Source: Clostridia bacterium
GTDB taxonomy: Bacteria; Bacillota; Clostridia; Christensenellales; Aristaeellaceae
DNA: 14,314 nt
Assembly: GCA_900769075.1 (NCBI GenBank)
Contig: CAAGFE010000024.1
Coordinates: 1 to 14,314 of the forward strand
Direction of reading: 5' to 3'
The notes under the pieces were generated by a model. That model was not told the DNA's origin and ran no database searches. It worked only from the letters and a program-made list of their open reading frames with translations. A program made the position numbers and the translations under genes. This document shows positions 1 to 7,191 of this stretch, one piece after another (the first letter of the stretch is position 1; each line of letters starts with the position of its first letter).

Positions 1-210
1 AATACCAAGAATTTCAGTAGCTCCCATTTGTGCGGCATATTTGCAATGCCAACCGTAACCACATCCTAAATCCAAAACTTTTTTTCCCTGTAATTTAGGG
101 AATAACGGTTGCAACTGATACCACTCTCCAGCAGCTTTCAGACCATCTTTGCTTCTTCCCATTTCCGCATATGCGGCAAAAAATTCACTATTATCGTAAA
201 TATTTCTCAT
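1..210 (-). CDS. Class I SAM-dependent methyltransferase, N-terminal fragment
   Basis: Reading leftwards from an ATG at 210, 70 codons stay open to the window edge, so the C-terminal part is missing. Residues 55-63 read VLDLGCGYG, which is the glycine-rich motif I that binds S-adenosylmethionine in Rossmann-fold (class I) methyltransferases; the start MRNIYDNSEFFAAYAEM is the usual short helix before it. The methyl acceptor cannot be told from this fragment; small-molecule targets are as likely as RNA or protein. A GGAGGT at 223-228 lies 12 bases before the ATG. The gene is AT-rich: I count 82 G/C in 210 bases (39%), with TTA, ATT and AAA codons that are rare in the neighbours. This suggests recent acquisition or a different genomic neighbourhood starting here. 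Family assignment is firm, function is not. Confidence 0.85.
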   Translation of the reverse strand, partial: MRNIYDNSEFFAAYAEMGRSKDGLKAAGEWYQLQPLFPKLQGKKVLDLGCGYGWHCKYAAQMGATEILGI

Positions 211-262
211 TGATTGATAATTACCTCCACAACTTCCGATTTATGCTCCACACCTCGAACGA

Positions 263-285
263 ACGGTTCTGTCCGTCAGAACCGT
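263..285 (-). terminator. Hairpin at the end of the TrmH-family gene, possible weak terminator
   Basis: A perfect 9-bp stem (ACGGTTCTG at 263-271 paired with CAGAACCGT at 277-285) with a 5-base loop starts at the last base of the methyltransferase stop codon. No T-run follows on the minus strand, so it is a poor intrinsic terminator by the usual rule. It may instead be an RNA 3'-end stabiliser or a repeat remnant. It sits at the boundary where GC content falls. Confidence 0.35.
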
Positions 286-1043
286 CAGTCCAGCTCCCGC
301 GTCAGCTCATACATCATGATGCCCGCAGCCACGGCGGCATTGAGGCTTTCCGCGCCGCCGCGCATGGGGAGCTTCACCCGATGGGTCGCGACGGCCTTCA
401 CCGCGTCCGTCACGCCGTTGCCCTCGCTGCCGATCACCAGCACAAAGGGCGGCGCCACCGGGCCAAGTTGATAGAAGGGTGTGCCGTCCAGCTGGGAGGA
501 CAGCACCGACGCGCCCTCCTGCGCCATTTGGTGCAGCACACCCGGCAAGTCCTCCGTCACGCGGATGCCCATGCGGAAGATGCTGCCCATCGTGGCCCGC
601 AGCACCTTGGGGCTGAACACATCCGCGCATTGCTGGGACAGCAGCACGCCGTCGAATCCCGCCGCGTCCGCCGTGCGGATGATGGTGCCCACATTGCCCG
701 GATCCTGCACGCCGTCCAGGGCAACCAGGCGGCTGGCGGTCAGCGGGACAAACGCCATCCGGACAACGGCTGCGATGCCCTGGGGCGTTTGGGTGTCGCA
801 CACTGCGGCGAGGACATGGGCAGGCATGGCATAGGTACGCACGCCGGCGGGAAGGACAAACTCGGTCATGCGGTTTTCGTCCACCAGCACAGCCTCCACC
901 GGGAAGGCGGACGCCAGGGCTTCCTCGGTCATCTTCCGGCCCTCCACCAGGAAGCAGCCGCTTTCCCTGCGGCCCTTTCGCTCCTTGAGGGATTTCCAGA
1001 GCGTCACCTTGGGATTCTTCAGGCTTGAAATAAACTCTGTCAT
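285..1043 (-). CDS. TrmH/SpoU-family RNA 2'-O-ribose methyltransferase
   Basis: This 252-residue protein is a SPOUT-class enzyme expected to methylate a ribose 2'-OH in rRNA or tRNA using S-adenosylmethionine. The N-terminal ~100 residues (ISSLKNPKV, then FLVEGRKM near 31-38) form the small RNA-recognition domain. The knotted catalytic domain follows: motif 1 around 110-130 (DGVQDPGNVGTIIRTADAAG), motif 2 around 202-211 (VLVIGSEGNGV) and motif 3 around 223-246 (KLPMRGGAESLNAAVA). The conserved Asn117, Arg123, Glu207 and the Ser-Leu-Asn of motif 3 are present. An ATG exists seven codons upstream (1064), but CAGGAG at 1053-1058 lies 9 bases before the ATG at 1043 and nothing comparable precedes 1064, so 1043 is chosen. 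It lies 26 bases after the YitT-family gene and is probably co-transcribed. The modified nucleotide is unknown. Confidence 0.93.
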   Translation of the reverse strand: MTEFISSLKNPKVTLWKSLKERKGRRESGCFLVEGRKMTEEALASAFPVEAVLVDENRMTEFVLPAGVRTYAMPAHVLAAVCDTQTPQGIAAVVRMAFVPLTASRLVALDGVQDPGNVGTIIRTADAAGFDGVLLSQQCADVFSPKVLRATMGSIFRMGIRVTEDLPGVLHQMAQEGASVLSSQLDGTPFYQLGPVAPPFVLVIGSEGNGVTDAVKAVATHRVKLPMRGGAESLNAAVAAGIMMYELTRELD

Positions 1044-1052
1044 CGGGGTATT

Positions 1053-1058
1053 CTCCTG
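1053..1058 (-). promoter_or_regulatory. Ribosome-binding site that fixes the TrmH-family start
   Basis: CAGGAG on the minus strand, 9 bases before the ATG at 1043. It lies inside the longer reading frame that begins at 1064, which has no such site, and so supports the shorter protein. Confidence 0.7.
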
Positions 1059-1069
1059 TTGCATCTGGA

Positions 1070-1960
1070 TCAGTTCACGCCGCGGAAGCCCTTGCCGACG
1101 ATCTCGCCCGTGTTGATGATCAGCACAAACGCATGGGGATCGACCCGCTTCACATACCGGCGCAGCAGCACCGCTTCGTGGCGCTTCATCACCGTCAGCA
1201 GCACGGTGCGGCCCTCATGGGTATAGGCGCCCTCGCCATGCAGCTCCGTGGCGCCGCGCTTGAGCGTTCCGGTGATGTAGGCTTCGATTTCCGCCGGCTT
1301 GGTGGTGATGATGTGGAAGTACTTGTGGGTGTTGATGTTCTCCAGCACCATGTCCACCAGCAGGCTCTTCATCAGCAATCCCAGGATGGAGAACAGGCCG
1401 GTTTCCATGCCGAAGGCCACGCAGGCCATCAGGGTGATGAGCAAGTCGGAGCACATCAGCGCCTTGCCGATGTCCAGCGAGGTGTACTTGCGCAGCACCA
1501 TGGCCACGATGTCCGTGCCGCCGGAGGAGGCATCCATGTTGAAGAGAATCGCCGAGCCGACGGCCGGCAGCGCCACGGCGAAAACCAGTTCCAGCAGGGG
1601 CTGGGAGGTCATGGGCGCGCTCATGGGAATCGTGCGCTCCAGCACCCAGGTCAGGCCGGACATCAGCAGGCTGACATACACCGTCTTGCCCGCAAAGTTC
1701 TTCCCAAAAACCGCAAAGCCCAGGCCCAGCAGGGCGATGTTGATCGCCATGACGATATCTGCGCGGCTGAGGGACGGCAGATACCGGGACAGCACGACAG
1801 CAATACCCGTCACGCCGCCGGTGGAAAAGTTGTTCGGAAATTTGAAGAAGTAGATGCCGATGACCATGATGACGGTGCCAAGGGTCAGCAGCGCATATTC
1901 CTTGATGACCTTTCCAACCTCCAGGCGGGGCTTGGGGGGCTCGACAACGATATTCGACAT
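1070..1960 (-). CDS. YitT-family integral membrane protein (DUF161 plus DUF2179)
   Basis: This 296-residue protein has the two-part layout of the YitT family. The N-terminal membrane region has hydrophobic segments at about 22-40, 48-60, 68-85, 94-108, 122-140 and 168-200. It carries the family signatures FPNNFSTGGVTGIA (41-54) and SSGGTDIVAM (145-154). A soluble cytoplasmic DUF2179 domain follows (about 212-292, KYFHIITTKPAEI to GEIVGKGF). Members are widespread in Bacillota, usually in several copies, and their transport or sensing role is not settled. AAAGGTG at 1968-1974 lies 7 bases before the ATG. The gene starts 19 bases after the actin/Hsp70-like gene and ends 26 bases before the RNA methyltransferase, so it is likely part of the same transcript. 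Family assignment is secure; biochemical function is not known from sequence. Confidence 0.95.
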   Translation of the reverse strand: MSNIVVEPPKPRLEVGKVIKEYALLTLGTVIMVIGIYFFKFPNNFSTGGVTGIAVVLSRYLPSLSRADIVMAINIALLGLGFAVFGKNFAGKTVYVSLLMSGLTWVLERTIPMSAPMTSQPLLELVFAVALPAVGSAILFNMDASSGGTDIVAMVLRKYTSLDIGKALMCSDLLITLMACVAFGMETGLFSILGLLMKSLLVDMVLENINTHKYFHIITTKPAEIEAYITGTLKRGATELHGEGAYTHEGRTVLLTVMKRHEAVLLRRYVKRVDPHAFVLIINTGEIVGKGFRGVN

Positions 1961-1979
1961 GACGAATCACCTTTTTCAA

Positions 1980-4900
1980 TTATTCACCGGGAACAGCCAT
2001 TGTTTCCGGGGTCATCAGCGTCCGGCGCAGCTTGCCCGTAAACGCCATCACGGATGCGGGGATATCCTCCCCATCGCCGTAACAGGCGCTGGCAATGCGG
2101 CGGAGGGTGTCATCCCCTGCGGGGGTCAGCTTTCCCCAGGGATCAAACAGGCCGGGGTGGAGCTTCCACATATGCAGGGGATAGCACTGGAACAGCTGCG
2201 TCATGAGCATCCGCATCAGCGCCGAGAAGGACTGGCGGGTTCGGATGACGGGCGGATCGATGGTTCTCTCCGTGTCCTTGAGCACCGCCATGCCCAGCGC
2301 CACGCCCATGGCGGGCAGCTGCACCTGGCGGAGCGTCAGCGTCCGCACGGGATGGCGCAGTTCCATCGGCTCGTGGGCGATGCGCTCCAGGGCGCTGCGC
2401 TGCTGGGGCGTGAGGGTATCCAGGAGCCATGCGCCGCGGCCCGTCACGCAGATGGTCAGGTCGCTGGGGAACAGGTGGCTGATCCTGGTGTCGCTGCCCG
2501 CCTGTTCCAGCATGAGGCCCACGTTGAACAGGGCGGAGGCGTACATCTCCAGCAGGAAGGCCTGCAGATAAGTCGGCTGCTGGGCGTTGAAGCGGGCATG
2601 CAGGTGGCGGCTGATGGGCTGCTTGTAGGTTTCCAGCATTGCGTCCAGCATCATGCGGGCCTTGTCGGCCTGGGCGGCGGATTCGCCCGCATGGGTCAGC
2701 TGCTCGCCCACCGCGTCTACGGCGGCTATCAGCTGCTCGTCACCGGAATCGACAAAATCCTCCCAGAGCATTTCAGGCTGCTCCCGGAGCGTTTCCATCA
2801 GCACGGTGGTTGCGCCCTCCAGCACGACCGCCCCGCCCAGCGGACGGTTCTTCCCCTGCATCCACAGGTGGGCCTTCACGCTGCTGCCGCCGATGTCCAG
2901 CACCGCGAAGGTGCCCTTCATGCCGTCCGTCTGGCGCAGGTAGGCGTGCAGGGCGGCGGCTTCCTCCGCCCAGGTCACGGTGAATTTCCCGTCCTGCAGC
3001 GGCAGGCCCGTTTCCTCCGCCACCTCGACGGACAGCTCATCCACCAGGTTCAGCAGCGCATTCCGGCCCTCATCGGCCATCTCGTCCGCCACCGTCACCC
3101 GCCAGCGGATATGGGCCGCGCCCGCCAGCACAGCGTTCAGGCTGGCCCCCAGCATCACCTGATGGAGCAGGATTCGCCGTGCCCGGACGCTCCGGGCGTC
3201 TGCACGCCACTTGAGGGCCGTGCAGACGCTGCCGGGTGCCATGGCCTTCAGCGCGCCAACGTCAGTCACGGCATACACATAGCCGTCGGTGAACAGCGCG
3301 TCGCCCTCGCCCCTGAGCAGCACGGAGGATGGGGTGAGCTCCTTCGGGGTCAGGCTGAGGAGGAAATCGTCCTCGGGCATGTCCTGGGGCATGACCAGCA
3401 GGCGGGTCAGGGTTTCGTCCCTGGCGGGCACGCGCAGGCCGTCCATGGTGATCACCGCGGCCGTCGCACTGGCGCCCATGTCGATGGCCACCTGCGCATC
3501 CCCGACCAGGTCGATGCGGCAGGGAGGCAGCGCGTTGGGCAGCACCCCCAGGCATTTGTCCCCCTGCATCAGGCACAGGCAGGCAGGATAGGCTTCGGTA
3601 TGCAGGCACTGCCAGGACGCAGGCGCGGGATTCTCCTCCCCCGCAGGCACTTCGGGGGCGAGGGTACGCCACTGCCCGCCGGACAGCGCCGCCACGCTCA
3701 CCTCTCCGCCCCGGACAAACACATGGTAGGCATGCCAGGAATCCATCGGCAGGCAGGGCCACACCGCCACACAGGGGGACGCGGCCTCTCCCAGCACCAG
3801 GATTTCCTCCGGCGAATAATGGCGGATCAGGCGGATCTCGCCGCTGCCCCTGAGCAGGTAGGACGCGGTGATGCCGCCATCCTCCCGGGGCTCAAAGCGC
3901 AGCATATCCGGCACAAGGCCTTCGCCATCCCGGCAGGAGGCGACGCACATCGCCATCTCCCGGGACAGGGGCGGCAGCAGGATGCCGTCCGCACAGGCGC
4001 AGCCATGCTGGAGCACCTTGTCGCCCAGCACCTGACCGGTCAGTTTGGTCAGAGAATCGGAGAAGGGATTCGCCGCCCCGTGCATCCACCCATCGCCCAG
4101 CGCTTCCCGCAGCAGGTATTTCACCGCGCCGGAGGAGGCGTCCCAGGGCCAGGTGAGGGTAACGGTCTGCTGGATTTCCCGGGCCTTTTCCTTCTGCACA
4201 TGGCAGATGATTTCCGCCTGGGCCCTGACCTCCGCCAGCAGCGCATCGTCCTGGTTCTTCAGCCAGGCCGTGATGCCCTCGGCGCAGCGGCTGCTCCAGC
4301 GGGTGGAATGCCCGGTCAGCAGCAGCAGCTCCTTCTCGATGGCGGTCAGGGTATCCGCCTGGTTCGGGTGATTCGTCCCCGTCAGGCCCAGCGCAGCGCT
4401 GCTGCGGGCGAAGGGAACGCCCTGCCACAGGTAGGTCACACACGTCCGATCGGCGGTATAGCGCACGTCCACCGCAGCGAACACACGCACCAGCGCATTG
4501 TCCTGCGTGACGCGGCAGGGTTCGGGGCGAAGGGAGAAGTCATCGAAGTCCTCCAGGGCGCAGACCGCCTGGATGCGGACGCTCAGCGCGCGCAGGGCAT
4601 CCTCCTCCTCGGCTTGGACGGCCTGGACGGCATTGTTTTCCGCGCAGGCGAGATCCTCCCTGAGCGCAGCGACCTCCGGCGCGTCCAGGCCCATCATGGT
4701 CAGGCGGGTCAGCAGGATGGCACGCTCATGCTCGTTCAGGTAGGGAACCGGGTCGTGCCAGACATCCGCTTCCCCGTCGTACCAGGCGGCGCGGGCGGGG
4801 ACAAAGCCCCTGAAATCCGTGGGCGTGGCGGGCAGCTTCAGGCCGCTGTGGACATCCGCCACCCCCAGCAAACGGCGCTGCCCGTTCTTTTCCAGCAGCA

Positions 4901-5216
4901 CCAGATGGAGCGCATCCCGGCGTTCGGCGTCAGGGCGGGCGCTGAGCACCCAGGACGCAAAGAGGGACGCGGTGCCATCCACCTCCAGGGTGGCGATGGA
5001 TGCGTCCGCATCGGGCCAGGCGTCGCACAGGAGCGCCAGCGCCAGCACGCCGCGCCACATGGCGCCATCCGCATGCTTTTCCTCCTTCGGCGGGAGGACA
5101 AGGCGATCGGAGAGGGCCTTGAGGGCTGCGCCGTCCGCACCCACACGGACAAAGCCGCAGGCGGGGCCGATTTCATCCCTTCCCACCCGGTCAGGCAAAA
5201 AGACCAGTTCCTTCAT
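1980..5216 (-). CDS. Large protein with C-terminal actin/Hsp70-type ATPase domain (SrfB-like architecture)
   Basis: This 1078-residue soluble protein has no signal peptide or membrane segment. Residues 1-560 match no family I can name. From about 570 the three signatures of the actin/Hsp70/sugar-kinase fold appear in order: phosphate-1 VAIDMGASATAAVI (576-589), phosphate-2 FAVLDIGGSSVKAHLW (770-785) and an adenosine-type loop ICVTGRGAWLL (922-932), with AMGVALGMAVL (969-979) like the following connecting helix. The acidic residue that ends phosphate-2 in Hsp70 (DxGGGTxD) is lysine 781 here, so ATP hydrolysis may be altered or absent. Length and layout recall proteins annotated as virulence factor SrfB, a weak analogy. 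The start is the ATG at 5216: AAGGAGG (5224-5230) lies 7 bases upstream, while the alternative GTG at 5222 is too close to it. The gene begins 2 bases after the stop of the tubulin-like gene, with its ribosome-binding site inside that gene, so the two are translationally coupled and probably work together. Confidence 0.75.
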   Translation of the reverse strand: MKELVFLPDRVGRDEIGPACGFVRVGADGAALKALSDRLVLPPKEEKHADGAMWRGVLALALLCDAWPDADASIATLEVDGTASLFASWVLSARPDAERRDALHLVLLEKNGQRRLLGVADVHSGLKLPATPTDFRGFVPARAAWYDGEADVWHDPVPYLNEHERAILLTRLTMMGLDAPEVAALREDLACAENNAVQAVQAEEEDALRALSVRIQAVCALEDFDDFSLRPEPCRVTQDNALVRVFAAVDVRYTADRTCVTYLWQGVPFARSSAALGLTGTNHPNQADTLTAIEKELLLLTGHSTRWSSRCAEGITAWLKNQDDALLAEVRAQAEIICHVQKEKAREIQQTVTLTWPWDASSGAVKYLLREALGDGWMHGAANPFSDSLTKLTGQVLGDKVLQHGCACADGILLPPLSREMAMCVASCRDGEGLVPDMLRFEPREDGGITASYLLRGSGEIRLIRHYSPEEILVLGEAASPCVAVWPCLPMDSWHAYHVFVRGGEVSVAALSGGQWRTLAPEVPAGEENPAPASWQCLHTEAYPACLCLMQGDKCLGVLPNALPPCRIDLVGDAQVAIDMGASATAAVITMDGLRVPARDETLTRLLVMPQDMPEDDFLLSLTPKELTPSSVLLRGEGDALFTDGYVYAVTDVGALKAMAPGSVCTALKWRADARSVRARRILLHQVMLGASLNAVLAGAAHIRWRVTVADEMADEGRNALLNLVDELSVEVAEETGLPLQDGKFTVTWAEEAAALHAYLRQTDGMKGTFAVLDIGGSSVKAHLWMQGKNRPLGGAVVLEGATTVLMETLREQPEMLWEDFVDSGDEQLIAAVDAVGEQLTHAGESAAQADKARMMLDAMLETYKQPISRHLHARFNAQQPTYLQAFLLEMYASALFNVGLMLEQAGSDTRISHLFPSDLTICVTGRGAWLLDTLTPQQRSALERIAHEPMELRHPVRTLTLRQVQLPAMGVALGMAVLKDTERTIDPPVIRTRQSFSALMRMLMTQLFQCYPLHMWKLHPGLFDPWGKLTPAGDDTLRRIASACYGDGEDIPASVMAFTGKLRRTLMTPETMAVPGE

Positions 5217-5218
5217 CC

Positions 5219-7123
5219 TCACCCCTCCTTCATGCTGTTTTCCATGATGGCCTTCACCAGGCTCATCAGCGGTGCATCCCGTCTGACCTTCTCATGGCGG
5301 ATGGCCTTCATGGTTTTGCTGATCGTCATGCCCTCGCCCGGAAGCACCATGCGCGGCCAGAGCGATCCGAGGGTCTTGCGGGTCAGGCGCTCCCGGCGGA
5401 GCAGCAGTTCAGCCGCCTCCGGCAGGAACATGCTGTTCTCCGTGGGCCCGGGCACCATGGCGGGCTTGTCGAAGCGCACGCCCTCCGCATTGGCCCGTTC
5501 CACGTCCGCCCGGATCAGGTTCAGGCGGCTGTCCACCATCAGCTGATGGCGTTCCATGCGCTTGAGCTTGGTGCGGGCATCCGCAATGCGGTACTGATCC
5601 TCCTCCGCGGCGATCTTCTCCGCATGGTCGATGCGGCGGACAGCCTCTTCATAGCGGGCATGGAGCTCGTCGCTCTCGGACTGGGCTGCGTCCAGCGCCA
5701 TGGACAGCATCTCCATCACCGCGGCACCGCCCATCCGGCGGTTCAGCGCCACCTGGGCGCTGCGTCGGCGATTCATCTCCTGCCGGGCAGCCCCGATGCG
5801 CTTGATGAACGCTTCCTTTTCGGCTGCTTCATCGCTGTTTCTGCCGCGGTAGACCAGATTGTCCTCAAACAGATCGCTGCGATGGGCGGCGTCCTCCATC
5901 ATGGCCAGGCGGCTGGCCAGGTCGGTCAGCTCGGCATAATGCTGCGCGGCCTCGTCCCGGGCCTTCATCACCACCGAGGCGCTGCGCAAATCGATGGGCA
6001 GGGATTTGCACACGCCCCCCAGCCAGATCAGACAGACGTTCATCAGGCGGTTCAACGGTTCAATCAGTTCCAGCTGATCCTCGCGCTCGACCTGCATCCG
6101 GCGGAAGCAATGCGCATACCAGCCAAAGAGCCCGTTCAGGAAGGACGGCTTGCTCAGCCGCCTCTCCACCTGCTCGGAAAGGCCCGTGACCCACAGGGCG
6201 GCAAATTTCATCAGCCCGCCGTAGCACAGGCGGTAGCGCTGGGCCGCCTTGCCAAAGATTTCCCAGCTCAGCGGGCCCTCCGGCGCTTTCACGGTGAACA
6301 CGCCCTTGAACCACACCGGACGATGCAGCAGCACGTCCATACAATAGATGCTCAGCCAGTCGGTCAGGTGCGCAAATTCGGCCGGCGCCGAGGAACGGCT
6401 GGCCTTGGGCAGGCCCAGGACACAGACGGTGTCCAGCAGCTTCTCCGCCGCGTAGGCCGCCAGGGCCTCGTTGGCCTGGGCCGCATCCTGCTCATCATCG
6501 CAGGCGGTAAGCAGCACCGCGCCCAGATTCACCTTGTCCTCGGTACGCTGGCGGATATAGCGCGTCAGGGCTGCAATGCCCGCCGCGCCGGTGCCGCCGC
6601 TGACGGAGCCCGCCAGCACCACACGCACCTCTTCCTCCTCCCGAAGGGCCTGCACCATGTCATCCACCATGCAGGACAGCACATCGGTGTGATCCTGGTC
6701 CGCCTCATGGAGCAAGCCGGCATAGGTCACCATGCCCAGCGCGCGCCGTCCGTGGAAGCCCTCATGCAGATCCAGCGATGCGGCATCCTCATCAAAGAGC
6801 GCCTGGCAAAGCAGCGCGTCCGCCTCGGAACCAGCGGTGTACTCGGACAGGGTGGATGCATCCTCCGGCAGGGCTTTGGGCCACGACGAAAAGGCCACCT
6901 CCGTGCGGAAGGGGCCTTCCTCCTCCCTGACCGCCTGGTGAACACGGGCATAATCCGCCATCTTCGCAGCCACCAGCCCGGCGCTGCGAACGCCCCGGCG
7001 ATCCGTATCCGCCAGGAGAACGTCCACCTTTTCCGCCGGGAACGCCCCCGCGCTCACCGCGCACAGGAGCGCATCCGCCAGGCGCGCACCCGTACCGCCC
7101 ACAAGAAGCACATATCGCTTCAT
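5219..7123 (-). CDS. Tubulin/FtsZ-like GTPase-fold protein with long helical C-terminal region
   Basis: This 634-residue protein begins MKRYVLLVGGTGARLADALL. The GGTGAR at 9-14 resembles the first nucleotide-binding loop of tubulin-like proteins. VDVLLADTD (33-41) is the following strand with acidic residues, and VVLAGSVSGGTGAAG (168-182) matches the tubulin signature loop GGGTG(S/T)G that contacts the phosphates. These fit the divergent bacterial tubulin-like families (Tubulin_2 type) rather than FtsZ itself. Residues ~385-550 are rich in Ala, Glu, Arg and Lys and look helical or coiled-coil; no membrane segment or signal peptide is visible. An in-frame ATG at 7192 overlaps the galE stop, but GGAGG at 7131-7135 lies 7 bases before the ATG at 7123, where similarity starts, so 7123 is used. 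Its role is unknown; polymer formation, membrane remodelling or a chaperone-like partner role for the coupled actin/Hsp70-like protein are inferences. Confidence 0.75.
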   Translation of the reverse strand: MKRYVLLVGGTGARLADALLCAVSAGAFPAEKVDVLLADTDRRGVRSAGLVAAKMADYARVHQAVREEEGPFRTEVAFSSWPKALPEDASTLSEYTAGSEADALLCQALFDEDAASLDLHEGFHGRRALGMVTYAGLLHEADQDHTDVLSCMVDDMVQALREEEEVRVVLAGSVSGGTGAAGIAALTRYIRQRTEDKVNLGAVLLTACDDEQDAAQANEALAAYAAEKLLDTVCVLGLPKASRSSAPAEFAHLTDWLSIYCMDVLLHRPVWFKGVFTVKAPEGPLSWEIFGKAAQRYRLCYGGLMKFAALWVTGLSEQVERRLSKPSFLNGLFGWYAHCFRRMQVEREDQLELIEPLNRLMNVCLIWLGGVCKSLPIDLRSASVVMKARDEAAQHYAELTDLASRLAMMEDAAHRSDLFEDNLVYRGRNSDEAAEKEAFIKRIGAARQEMNRRRSAQVALNRRMGGAAVMEMLSMALDAAQSESDELHARYEEAVRRIDHAEKIAAEEDQYRIADARTKLKRMERHQLMVDSRLNLIRADVERANAEGVRFDKPAMVPGPTENSMFLPEAAELLLRRERLTRKTLGSLWPRMVLPGEGMTISKTMKAIRHEKVRRDAPLMSLVKAIMENSMKEG

Positions 7124-7130
7124 GCTGCAT

Positions 7131-7135
7131 CCTCC
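7131..7135 (-). promoter_or_regulatory. Ribosome-binding site that fixes the tubulin-like start
   Basis: GGAGG on the minus strand, 7 bases before the ATG at 7123. It argues against the longer 657-codon frame from 7192, whose extra 23 residues overlap the terminator hairpin. Confidence 0.75.
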
Positions 7136-7141
7136 GTTCCG

Positions 7142-7180
7142 AAACAAAGCGCGGAAGCCCGTTTGCGTGAGCCTCCGCGC
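7142..7180 (-). terminator. Rho-independent terminator after galE
   Basis: On the minus strand, GCGCGGAGGC pairs with GCTTCCGCGC (plus positions 7171-7180 and 7149-7158) to give a 10-bp stem with one G-U pair. TTTGTTTC follows at 7148-7141. It starts 11 bases after the galE stop. The tubulin-like gene begins only 18 bases beyond it and no convincing promoter fits in between, so some read-through is likely. Confidence 0.75.
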
Positions 7181-7191
7181 TGCAAAATCCA

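Noticed and set aside
5217..5222. GTG at 5222 as start of the actin/Hsp70-like protein
   Set aside because: It lies one base from the AAGGAGG, too close for initiation; the ATG at 5216 has ideal spacing.
1854..5546. A 1230-codon open frame on the plus strand
   Set aside because: It is antisense to the actin/Hsp70-like gene and parts of both neighbours. Its composition (His-, Gln-, Arg- and Gly-rich) is that of a GC-rich shadow frame, it has no ribosome-binding site, and the opposite frame has clear motifs.
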